A DNA stretch of 64,000 nucleotides, from positions 1 through 64,000 of the forward strand of contig DXBT01000013.1 in assembly GCA_019116365.1 (NCBI GenBank), given 5' to 3'. The notes below the pieces were generated by a model that worked only from the letters and a program-made list of their open reading frames with translations, was not told the DNA's origin and did not search any database. This document shows, in pieces, positions 52,127 to 60,090 of the stretch (position 1 is the stretch's first letter; each line of letters opens with the position of its first letter). A program made the position numbers and the translations under genes. Source of the stretch: Barnesiella merdipullorum (GTDB lineage: Bacteria; Bacteroidota; Bacteroidia; Bacteroidales; Barnesiellaceae).

Positions 52127-53376
52127 ACTTCTATCTGCCTTTCGGTCTTTGCCTGCTTCTCGGCCAGCGCATGGCGCTCCTTGATTACCGAGATATCCCT
52201 AACTATAAATCCCAACAATATCATGGCTACAATACCCGAGCCTTGCAAAAAGACACTACCAGCTATCGACTCGATAGCGAGGAACAAGACAATAAGTATC
52301 CCACCCTTATAAAGAGAGATAGCATAGGAGTCTATTACACTGGGTTTTATTTTTCTATACACCCATATCCAGAAATAGAAAAATAAAATAATTCCCACCA
52401 GGCCAAACTGAACCAGCTCGGGGAAATAGGTATCGGAAACAAAAGGACAATCATCCTCCAACAATCCCCAAACCTCGTCGATACCATACTCTTTGTACAA
52501 CTGCGAATAACTTACTATACCCGACGAAAAAGTGGCATAGGAGGCCAAGCCCGATCCCAAAAAGGGATGATCGATAAACACTTGAGGCGAACGCACATAG
52601 AGTACGGCCCGAGCAAAGGAATCGTCCATATCCTCCGCCCCCGAAAAAAATCCCGACGAAATGAAATAGTAGTTTATTTTCCCCCAAGCCACATACAACA
52701 CGGCACAGAAGACAACCACCATCATGAGCCACTGTTTAAGTTTGACCCTCGACAGGATTCCTGGTTTATACATAAAAAGTATATAAATCGCCACCACAAA
52801 AAATCCGTAAAACTTAGCACGAGTACTGAACAATCCAACGGCAAGCATCAGCAGCATAATAATTCGGTCTTTACGGGTCTGGTTTTGACAGGTACAATAG
52901 TAATAGATGAGGAATAATATTGTACTGATAATACCAAAATAAGCCACATGGAAAAACGCCACCTCGCCAAATCCGGCTGCAATAATAACAAACATAATGA
53001 CACTGAGCACAATACTCAGCCGCTTCAGGAACCGCTTCTGTGAAGCATCGAATCGCACCCCCATGGAATAAGCGACATAAAAGGCAATGAAAGGCTTGAG
53101 TTGAATAAAAAAGTCGTACATGATTGCCTTTGCCGTATTGTAATGGACAAAAACAAGGGAATAGAGTACATAAAAGAGCATCACTCCAACAACAAAGAAG
53201 AGACCTTTGTAGCGCTGATGATTATGATTGCCTAAAATATCGATCATACACAACAAGGCCAGCAACAATGTAATGAGCTCGTCGGAGCTTTTAAACCACA
53301 TCAACTGATAGGTATAAACCCCGACAATAAGCATCAAAACAAACAGTCCATAGAATATTTTATTCAAGGAAACCAT
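52123..53376 (-). CDS. wzy: O-antigen/capsule polymerase (Wzy-like)
   Basis: A 417-residue inner-membrane protein with about 11 hydrophobic segments and one large periplasmic loop containing HPFLGSGLASYATF, the HPxxGxG motif of O-antigen polymerase/ligase proteins. It probably joins repeat units on the periplasmic face. It lies between wzc and wzx in a continuous minus-strand run, 26 bases after wzc and overlapping wzx by 4. Assignment as polymerase rather than ligase rests on locus position. Confidence 0.82.
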   Translation of the reverse strand: MVSLNKIFYGLFVLMLIVGVYTYQLMWFKSSDELITLLLALLCMIDILGNHNHQRYKGLFFVVGVMLFYVLYSLVFVHYNTAKAIMYDFFIQLKPFIAFYVAYSMGVRFDASQKRFLKRLSIVLSVIMFVIIAAGFGEVAFFHVAYFGIISTILFLIYYYCTCQNQTRKDRIIMLLMLAVGLFSTRAKFYGFFVVAIYILFMYKPGILSRVKLKQWLMMVVVFCAVLYVAWGKINYYFISSGFFSGAEDMDDSFARAVLYVRSPQVFIDHPFLGSGLASYATFSSGIVSYSQLYKEYGIDEVWGLLEDDCPFVSDTYFPELVQFGLVGIILFFYFWIWVYRKIKPSVIDSYAISLYKGGILIVLFLAIESIAGSVFLQGSGIVAMILLGFIVRDISVIKERHALAEKQAKTERQIEV

Positions 53377-53402
53377 TGCTATCCTCTTCTCGTATGTTTC
53401 TC

Positions 53403-55721
53403 TTAATAACCGTAAGTATGTTTTATTTCTGTGTCGTTCAATACAAATATGACATTTTTCAAAGAACCTTCTGCGGCATAATCCATTGCATTGAACACGC
53501 TGTTCTTAGGCGTATAGTTGGCTCGACAAACATAGAGTGTAGCATCGGCAAAACGTGTCAGCGAGAAGGTGTCGGATACCCGCTCTACCGGTGCCGTATC
53601 GACAATAATGCAATCATATTTGGCTCGCAGACCGGCAATCAGATCATCCAAACGGCTCGACAACAGTAACTCCGACGGGTTGGGTGGCACGGGCCCCGAG
53701 GTAATGACGTCGAGCGACTCGGTCTGCGACAAAATCAACGACGACTCGTCCATACCGTTCTTGGAAATCAAATAGTTGGTAAACCCGGTCTGTGACGAAA
53801 GTCCCAGATAGTTGGCTATTTGCGGACTGCGCAAATCCAAGTCAATCAACAGGGTGCGCTTGCCGGTCATGGCAATGGCATAGGCCAGGTTGAGACTGAC
53901 AAACGATTTGCCTTCGCCCGGCTCGGACGAGGTCACCAGCAATACCCGGGTATCGCTACCGGGCAGGATAAACTGCAAGTTGGAGCGCAACAGACGGAAC
54001 ATCTCGGCCACCGGCTGGTGACTGTTGTTTTTCATCACGAGAGAGTCGGGCAATGCATTGTGTCCTATCTCACCGGCAATGGGCAAGTTGGTCAAACGGC
54101 GCAAATCGTTGCGCGAGGCAAACTTAACCGAGAAGATGGTCTTCCCATACAGATAGAAGACAGGCAATATCAATCCTATTCCGAAGGCAATGGCCAGGAG
54201 CAACAGCGACTGTGGCGCCACCGGTTTGTTCTTGCTGTATGCAGCGTTGACAATGCGGCACTTGGGCGAGGTAGAGGCCAAAGTCATGGCGCTCTCCTCA
54301 CGTCGCTTCATCAAGAAGGTATAGAGTTCGTTTTTGATCATCTGGTTACGCTTGATATCCATATAGGCGCGCTCCTGCTCGGGGAAGCCACGAAGTCGGT
54401 TTCTGAAATCGACCTCCTGTTTTCTCAAGTCGGCCCGGGCAATCTCCGAACTCTCCTTGGCTTTGGATACCGTATTGAGGATATTGTCGCGCATGGCATC
54501 GATCTGTGCCGTGAGGGTACGCAACGAGAGGTTGGAATCCTTGGCGGTGCGCAACAGACGCATACGCTCCAACAACAGCTTGTTGTACTCGTTGATTGCC
54601 TCGGCAGCACCTCTGTCGGGCAAACCGGTGGTAATAGGAACCAGCGAATATTTATTCTCGGGACTGTTCATGAAACTATCTACCATCGAGATTATCGAAT
54701 ATTGAGTCTCGGCCTCGAGCAACAGTTTGCGATACTCACTGTTCGCCTCGAGAATAATCTTGGCCTCGGTGTCGATATCCGAGAGGTCGTTTTCTCGCTT
54801 GTACTGCTCGATGACGCGCTCGGCCTCATGAAGTTCATTCTCGACCGTAGCCAGACGGTCGTCGATGAACGAAAGCATGTTTTGTGCCTTCAAGTTTTTG
54901 TTCAATACGGCATCCTCGTTGTAACATTCGATGAGGGTATCGAGGATGTCTTGGCCCCGCTTACGGTTCGAATCTTTGATTTTTAGAGAGATACCATTGG
55001 CTTTTTTGTCCGACAAATCGATTTCGAGACGTTTCTCCAGGAGTTCCGTCTGGGTATCATAGCCATTGATATGAGCTACAAAACGCAATTTCTTATCCGG
55101 ATTGTAATAGCGTGTCGTGTCGATAACGATGCCCTCGCCATAATCGACTCTTATGGGGAAAGAGGTTGCTTCGGTCTCGGCCAGTGTCGTAAAGAAGCCC
55201 TGTTTCAAGAGTACTTTGATTTTATCGCTGCCCTTGTTGGTCTGTACCTTTACCACAAACCCCGAAACCAGGGTATCCAACATCGACTCGGGTACATCGA
55301 CCGTAATCGGTGAATTGCCATAATACTCGACCTTGTTGAAGAAATTTTTCTTGCTCGTATAGATTTTGTTCAATTCGAGGCGTTGCACCATCTCGCGAAT
55401 GATGGTATGAGACGAGATAACCAGAATCTCGTCGTTTACCGAACCACCGCCAATCATGCCATCCAACGAGAATCCTCCTCCCGTCACATCGCCTACCAGC
55501 GAAGAGAGAGCTCCGCCCCCACCCTGCTTATCGTCCTCATTGACAAGAATATCGGCCGAAATTGCATACTGAGGCTTGGCAATCTTCAAATAACAAGCTA
55601 CCAGAACCACACAAATAAACACCGACCCGGCAAAGAGATACCATCTCTTACGGGCAGCACGCCACAAGGCTAATACATCGACACTATCGTTTCTTCTTTC
55701 GGAGGTATAATTTTCTTCCAT
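53403..55721 (-). CDS. wzc: Polysaccharide co-polymerase and tyrosine kinase (Wzc)
   Basis: A 772-residue inner-membrane protein controlling chain length and export. A Wzz domain with two membrane helices (about 28-48 and 505-525) flanks a periplasmic coiled-coil region (about 270-460). The cytoplasmic BY-kinase follows: Walker A SSEPGEGKS near 597, Walker A' LLIDLDLRSP, Walker B IIVDTAPV. The C-terminal tail is very short (KHTYGY), with only two tyrosines where the family usually has a cluster. It is 13 bases after wza and 26 before wzy. Confidence 0.94.
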   Translation of the reverse strand: MEENYTSERRNDSVDVLALWRAARKRWYLFAGSVFICVVLVACYLKIAKPQYAISADILVNEDDKQGGGGALSSLVGDVTGGGFSLDGMIGGGSVNDEILVISSHTIIREMVQRLELNKIYTSKKNFFNKVEYYGNSPITVDVPESMLDTLVSGFVVKVQTNKGSDKIKVLLKQGFFTTLAETEATSFPIRVDYGEGIVIDTTRYYNPDKKLRFVAHINGYDTQTELLEKRLEIDLSDKKANGISLKIKDSNRKRGQDILDTLIECYNEDAVLNKNLKAQNMLSFIDDRLATVENELHEAERVIEQYKRENDLSDIDTEAKIILEANSEYRKLLLEAETQYSIISMVDSFMNSPENKYSLVPITTGLPDRGAAEAINEYNKLLLERMRLLRTAKDSNLSLRTLTAQIDAMRDNILNTVSKAKESSEIARADLRKQEVDFRNRLRGFPEQERAYMDIKRNQMIKNELYTFLMKRREESAMTLASTSPKCRIVNAAYSKNKPVAPQSLLLLAIAFGIGLILPVFYLYGKTIFSVKFASRNDLRRLTNLPIAGEIGHNALPDSLVMKNNSHQPVAEMFRLLRSNLQFILPGSDTRVLLVTSSEPGEGKSFVSLNLAYAIAMTGKRTLLIDLDLRSPQIANYLGLSSQTGFTNYLISKNGMDESSLILSQTESLDVITSGPVPPNPSELLLSSRLDDLIAGLRAKYDCIIVDTAPVERVSDTFSLTRFADATLYVCRANYTPKNSVFNAMDYAAEGSLKNVIFVLNDTEIKHTYGY

Positions 55722-55734
55722 AAACAGCTTTTTC

Positions 55735-56532
55735 TTATTTGATAAACAGAGCTATGGCCAACGACGCCAACACCGAGATAGCACTCACAATAGTTCCTGC
55801 CACCGATATACGATACGAAGCCAACTGGTTATAATTCGAGTTGTTGCGTTGAGCCTTATTGGGCATCACATAAACTACATCATTTTGTTTCAAGTAGAAA
55901 TAGGGCGATTCGAACAGGGACTTGTCAGTCAAGTCGAAACGGTGATAGATGCGCTTACCGTTCTCCTCGCGTATCAGCAATACATTGGTACGCTCGCCAT
56001 AGATGGTCAAGTCGCCGGCCGCACCAATGGCATCGAGTATCGACACCCGCTCGGTCTGTACCTTGATTTGACCCGGATACTTCACCTCGCCCAGCACCAC
56101 AACCTTGAAATTCATAAACTGGACCAACACAAAGGGGTCTTTCAACTCGGGACGTATCTTATCCTCGATATAATTGGCCAACTCGGTACGAGTGAGACCG
56201 GCCGCATGAATACGCCCGACAATAGGGAAATCGATATTGCCTTCGCGGCTCACGGTATATACTTGCAGGTTGGGAACAATGGTGAGTTCCTGCTTCCCGG
56301 GCTCGGAGTAGGAAACCGCCGGCAGATTATAGGGAGATGCCGCATCGGGGACTACCGACGAAACCGTAATGGAGAGCATATCGTCGGGGGCTATGCGCAA
56401 TTCATAATTGCCCACATCGACCTGACCGCTCATCTGTTCGACATCCAAATTTTCGAAATACGTTGCTTTGTTGGTAGCGCATGAAGTCACGAGTAACAAC
56501 AATGCCAAGATACTTAACTGGTTTATTTTCAT
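55735..56532 (-). CDS. wza: Polysaccharide export outer-membrane lipoprotein (Wza)
   Basis: A 265-residue lipoprotein (lipobox LVTSC, Cys18). A polysaccharide-export domain (about 45-150, with IAPDDMLSITV and GNIDFPIVGRI) is followed by an SLBB domain (VVVLGEVKYPGQIKV onward) and a C-terminal hydrophobic helix (about 243-263) that would cross the outer membrane. It forms the export channel with Wzc. It is the first gene of the locus. I find no clear -33/-7 promoter and no UpxY/UpxZ antiterminator genes upstream in the window. Confidence 0.93.
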   Translation of the reverse strand: MKINQLSILALLLLVTSCATNKATYFENLDVEQMSGQVDVGNYELRIAPDDMLSITVSSVVPDAASPYNLPAVSYSEPGKQELTIVPNLQVYTVSREGNIDFPIVGRIHAAGLTRTELANYIEDKIRPELKDPFVLVQFMNFKVVVLGEVKYPGQIKVQTERVSILDAIGAAGDLTIYGERTNVLLIREENGKRIYHRFDLTDKSLFESPYFYLKQNDVVYVMPNKAQRNNSNYNQLASYRISVAGTIVSAISVLASLAIALFIK

Positions 56533-56804
56533 TACACTATTTTTTCCTACCAGATTGGCCCGGTATAATTCTAATTTATAACGATAGGATAGCCCCTTTT
56601 ATTATATGCTACGCCTCAACTTTTGATGCTTTTATTGCAGTTTTTTGCATATAATTTTTCACCTGTTTCGAAACCATCTTGCTCACAGTCGTTTAATACA
56701 AGCTCCTCGACCGACATCTCATAAAAAAGATAGATTTAAACGAGCCAGAGGGCGCCTTGTTTGAAAAAGTTTATGTACGTTTGTAACACTTTTTGATATA
56801 CATT
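56533..56804. promoter_or_regulatory. Divergent region between wza and the GT2 gene
   Basis: A plus-strand -7 box TACGTTTG (56776-56783) lies 21 bases before the GT2 start. For wza I see no convincing consensus match. No inverted repeats of the kind that flank invertible capsule promoters are evident. Confidence 0.5.
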
Positions 56805-57986
56805 ATGAACTTGAACTTTTCTTGGGATTTCTCTACCCCCGAAATATATGGAATGGGGATATTTGTTTTGTTCTGGATTATCGAACTGGTATATCAGTTT
56901 TACCTGTTTGATCGTCCGTTCCGTTTCTATAAGAAAAGTGAAAAGGGGAAAACCGACTATTCCTCGGAACGTCCTCCTCTATCGGTCATCGTCTATGCCC
57001 AAAACGATGCCGAAAACCTCATCCAGTTCATGCCCCGCATCTTGAATCAGGACTATCCGCAATTCGAGGTGATTGTGGTCAACGACGACTCGACCGACGA
57101 CTCGAAAGACATTCTGGCCTCGCTCGAAACCCAGTACGACAACCTGTATCACACCTATGTGCCCGAGGGGTCGCGCAACCTGAGCCACAAAAAGCTGGCC
57201 CTCACCCTGGGTGTGAAGGCTGCCCAATACGACATCGTGGTATTTACCAACGCCAACTGTTGCCCGTCGGGTAACCAGTGGCTGGCGACCATCGCCCGCA
57301 ACTTCGTCACCGGCACCGACATCGTGCTGGGCTACACGGCCATGGCCCGCAAGAAGAGAGAACGGCTGTCGTTTTGGTATTGCTCCTACGACAAACTGCT
57401 CTTTACCCTGCGTTATCTCTCGTTTGCCCTCATTGGTCGGCCCTTCATGGGCGAGAGTTCCAACCTGGCCTACCGCAAAGCTCTCTTCTTCGAGAACAAG
57501 GGATTCTCGAAATACCTGCATCTGCACTATGGCGACGACGACCTGTTTATCAACGAAATAGCCAATCGTGAGAATACTCGGGTCGAACTCTCTGAGGCGG
57601 CTCAAATGACTGCCAGCTACGACGACAACTACGAAGCCTGGAAGGAGTTGAAACTGCAATACGACTTCACCTCGAAGTATCTGCACACGGCAGCCAAAGC
57701 CATATTTGGTCTCGGCAAGGTGTGTGACTATGCCTTTAACCTCCTGTTTATTTTTCTGTTGGTATGGGGTATCCTGTACAACTGGCTTCTCGTGATTGTA
57801 GCTTTGGTACCGGCTCTGTCGATCTTTACCGTCAAAGCTATGATTTACCGACGCGCAGCCAAAATACTACACTCGCCCCGACTCTTTTTCGCCCTCCCGC
57901 TCTTCTCGTTTCTGCAACCGTGGGTAAATCTCTATTTCAACATCATAGGGTCGGCCTCACGGAAGAAGAATTTCACGTGGCGATAA
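56805..57986 (+). CDS. Membrane-bound GT2 glycosyltransferase
   Basis: A 393-residue GT-A enzyme with an N-terminal membrane helix (about 10-35) and two to three helices near the C-terminus. The catalytic domain has LSVIVYAQNDAENL, the nucleotide-binding VVNDDSTDDS, and the acceptor-side pattern GESSNLAYRK followed by HYGDDDLFINEI. The start at 56805 was chosen after the TACGTTTG box; a TTG 12 bases earlier is less likely. Such enzymes build or extend surface glycans. It is transcribed away from the wza locus, so a shared product is only possible. Confidence 0.88.
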   Translation: MNLNFSWDFSTPEIYGMGIFVLFWIIELVYQFYLFDRPFRFYKKSEKGKTDYSSERPPLSVIVYAQNDAENLIQFMPRILNQDYPQFEVIVVNDDSTDDSKDILASLETQYDNLYHTYVPEGSRNLSHKKLALTLGVKAAQYDIVVFTNANCCPSGNQWLATIARNFVTGTDIVLGYTAMARKKRERLSFWYCSYDKLLFTLRYLSFALIGRPFMGESSNLAYRKALFFENKGFSKYLHLHYGDDDLFINEIANRENTRVELSEAAQMTASYDDNYEAWKELKLQYDFTSKYLHTAAKAIFGLGKVCDYAFNLLFIFLLVWGILYNWLLVIVALVPALSIFTVKAMIYRRAAKILHSPRLFFALPLFSFLQPWVNLYFNIIGSASRKKNFTWR

Positions 57987-58049
57987 GCGGCCCGATATGG
58001 TGCGGACAAAGGCCTACGGCGAAAGCGCATCTTCTGCTCGATACGAAAA

Positions 58050-58077
58050 AGGTCGCGCCACAACCGTGACACGACCT
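58050..58077 (-). terminator. Terminator after the small heat-shock gene
   Basis: On the minus strand AGGTCGTGTCAC pairs with GTGGCGCGACCT (two G-U pairs) around GGTT, followed by TTTTTCG. It lies 28 bases after the hsp20 stop codon. Confidence 0.78.
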
Positions 58078-58105
58078 CTTCTCTACCGGAGACTTTATAA
58101 AGGTT

Positions 58106-58531
58106 TTATTTGACAGCAATTTTCTTTTTCTCCGAGACGGCAGGCATGGTCTTTTTGGGAATCTTCACCGTCAATACCCCATTGTTCTGACAAGCCTCGA
58201 TGGCGTCGGTATTGACATTATCGGGCAAAATGAGCGTTTGCTGGAACTGCGAGTAAGAGAATTCGCGACGCAGATAACGCCCCTTCTTGTCCTTCTCGTC
58301 CTCTTCTTGCTTGCGCTCGACGGTGACTACCAGGTGGTTGTCCTTATCGACCGTAATTTCAAAATCGTCTTTGGTAATGCCGGGTGCGGCAATCTCTACT
58401 TCATACTCCTTTTCGGTCTCCACAATATTGATGGCCGGAGCGGCACTGTTGGTCTTGGCAATCCATTCGTTCCCGAAAAAGTCGTTGAAAATACTGGGGA
58501 GCCAGTTTTGCTGATGCTTTGCAGGTGTCAT
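58106..58531 (-). CDS. Small heat-shock protein (Hsp20/alpha-crystallin)
   Basis: A 141-residue ATP-independent chaperone. The alpha-crystallin domain covers about 33-130 (NIVETEKEYEVEIAAPGITKDDFEI at its start and NGVLTVKIPK with the G-x-L motif), followed by a short tail. It holds unfolding proteins until refolded. It has a strong AGGAGG ribosome-binding site (58541-58546), unusual in this phylum, and an 8-bp hairpin with one bulge further upstream (58568-58588). The hairpin does not cover the ribosome-binding site, so a simple RNA thermometer is not supported. Confidence 0.94.
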   Translation of the reverse strand: MTPAKHQQNWLPSIFNDFFGNEWIAKTNSAAPAINIVETEKEYEVEIAAPGITKDDFEITVDKDNHLVVTVERKQEEDEKDKKGRYLRREFSYSQFQQTLILPDNVNTDAIEACQNNGVLTVKIPKKTMPAVSEKKKIAVK

Positions 58532-58666
58532 AATCTTTTCCTCCTAAATAAGTTTATACGTTAGTCAACGACGAGGATTTCCCGTCGTCCACCCATAACA
58601 ACAAGGAGGTCTGCCCTTTGGCTCAGATGCAGGGCGTTAAAGTTGGCGAGAAAAGTACAAAAAGCG

Positions 58667-59206
58667 TTATGGCTCCACCACCACATCGTAACGCAGCACC
58701 TGGTAACTCACCTTGAAGGGACGCCCCGATACCCGTGCCGGCGGGGAATCGACATGATAGTAGTTGCGCGAACGGTCGAAGCTGTCGATCTCGCATTTGC
58801 GCGTAGATCCAGGCAGCAAATCACACTCGACCGTACAGGTGCGATAGTCAATCATCTGCCCGTCGGGAGCCCGATAAACGAGTTTGAGCACCACCCGCGA
58901 GAGGTGATAAGGCGAATTGTTGCGCAGGAGGAAACTCTCACGAGTATCGCTCATGCGCTTGTCGAAAGCCAGCATATCGACGGCTGTCGGCGAAAAAGCC
59001 GGGCGAACGGCCTCCACCGAATCGGTCGTGACCACCGGCTCCCGTTCTACGGGAGTAGCGACAGTCTCACCCGACGGCCCGGTCAAGCACTGTACCGGGA
59101 TTCGCACCGTCGCACTCTTGCGGGGCATGATGCCCGACGACTGACTCCACAACGGCCCCATCGCCAGCCCTACCCCGAGGAGTGTGAGTATCAAGATCTT
59201 TCTCAT
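58667..59206 (-). CDS. Small exported protein coupled to menA, unknown function
   Basis: A 180-residue protein with a signal peptide (MRKILILTLLGVGLAMGPLWSQ). The start at 59206 overlaps the menA stop codon (ATGA). The C-terminal part (about 95-178, SFLLRNNSPYHLSRVVLKLVY ... FKVSYQVLRYDVVV) resembles an FxLYD-type beta-sandwich, a fold of unknown role in envelope proteins. Two cysteines (about 126 and 133) might form a disulfide. Nothing in it points to menaquinone synthesis; the coupling may simply be operon packing. Confidence 0.72.
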   Translation of the reverse strand: MRKILILTLLGVGLAMGPLWSQSSGIMPRKSATVRIPVQCLTGPSGETVATPVEREPVVTTDSVEAVRPAFSPTAVDMLAFDKRMSDTRESFLLRNNSPYHLSRVVLKLVYRAPDGQMIDYRTCTVECDLLPGSTRKCEIDSFDRSRNYYHVDSPPARVSGRPFKVSYQVLRYDVVVEP

Positions 59207-60090
59207 AACATCAAGGCTTTGCATATCCACACCATCGAGACCAGCAACGTAAAGACGAGCAGATTACGTGCCGTCCCGCCCAACAGCGGGTTCAAGGCCA
59301 CTCCGCTGCGACGCCCCATCTCCACCCAGGTTCCCAAGTGCAGAAACAGATACAGTACCACAGGCACAAGCCCCTCGTAATAGGGGCCGAGCGGAAGCAG
59401 CGAAGGCAACACCAGCCCCACGGCCAGGAAACCATTCACCAGATACCACCAGCGGGCAAAGGGCCGGCCGAAGAGAACCACCGTCGTGCGCTTGTTGGCC
59501 GCGGCATCCTCCTCCATATCGCGATAGTTGTTCACCAACAAGATATTGATCGAGAGCAACCCCATGGCCATGGAGAGAAGCAGTACCATCGCATCGAAAT
59601 GCAACGCCTGCACATAGTAGGTGAAGTTGACGGCTATCAACCCGAAGAAGAGAAAAACCGTGGCATCGCCCAACCCGTGATAGGCCAGCGGATAAGGGCC
59701 CGCCGTATAGGCCAGGGCAAACAGGGCTATGACCACGCCCACCGGTATCAGCTGCCACCCGGCAAAAAAGACAAGTCCCAGCCCCACCACACAGGCCAGC
59801 CCCAGTACCACAAAGGTACCCACAAGCATGGCCCGGGGCGAGATGTCGCCCGAAGCGACCGCCCTGCGGGGGCCTACCCGCTGAGCCGTATCGCCCCCTT
59901 TGACGAAATCGAAATAGTCGTTGGCCATGTTCGAGGCAATCTGTGCCAACAGGGCAAACAACAGACACAGCAGTGCCGGTGCCCATCGAAAGGAGCCGTC
60001 GTAAAATGCGTATGCCGAGGCGGCTATTACCGGGCTTGCCGATGCCGGCAAGGTGCGGGGACGGGCCGCCGAAATCCAACTTTTAATCAT
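59203..60090 (-). CDS. menA: 1,4-dihydroxy-2-naphthoate polyprenyltransferase
   Basis: MenA attaches the isoprenoid tail to 1,4-dihydroxy-2-naphthoate in menaquinone synthesis. The 295-residue integral membrane protein has the UbiA-family motifs NDYFDFVKGGD (about 57-67) and NNYRDMEEDA (about 185-194), which bind magnesium-diphosphate, within about nine helices. It overlaps the ATPase gene upstream and the small exported-protein gene downstream by 4 bases each (ATGA), so the three are translated as one unit. No other men gene is in the window. Confidence 0.95.
   Translation of the reverse strand: MIKSWISAARPRTLPASASPVIAASAYAFYDGSFRWAPALLCLLFALLAQIASNMANDYFDFVKGGDTAQRVGPRRAVASGDISPRAMLVGTFVVLGLACVVGLGLVFFAGWQLIPVGVVIALFALAYTAGPYPLAYHGLGDATVFLFFGLIAVNFTYYVQALHFDAMVLLLSMAMGLLSINILLVNNYRDMEEDAAANKRTTVVLFGRPFARWWYLVNGFLAVGLVLPSLLPLGPYYEGLVPVVLYLFLHLGTWVEMGRRSGVALNPLLGGTARNLLVFTLLVSMVWICKALML

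Noticed and set aside
56533..56804. Invertible capsule promoter
   Set aside because: I looked for paired inverted repeats around the wza promoter region and saw none.
58568..58588. RNA thermometer in the hsp20 leader
   Set aside because: The hairpin does not include the AGGAGG ribosome-binding site or the start codon.
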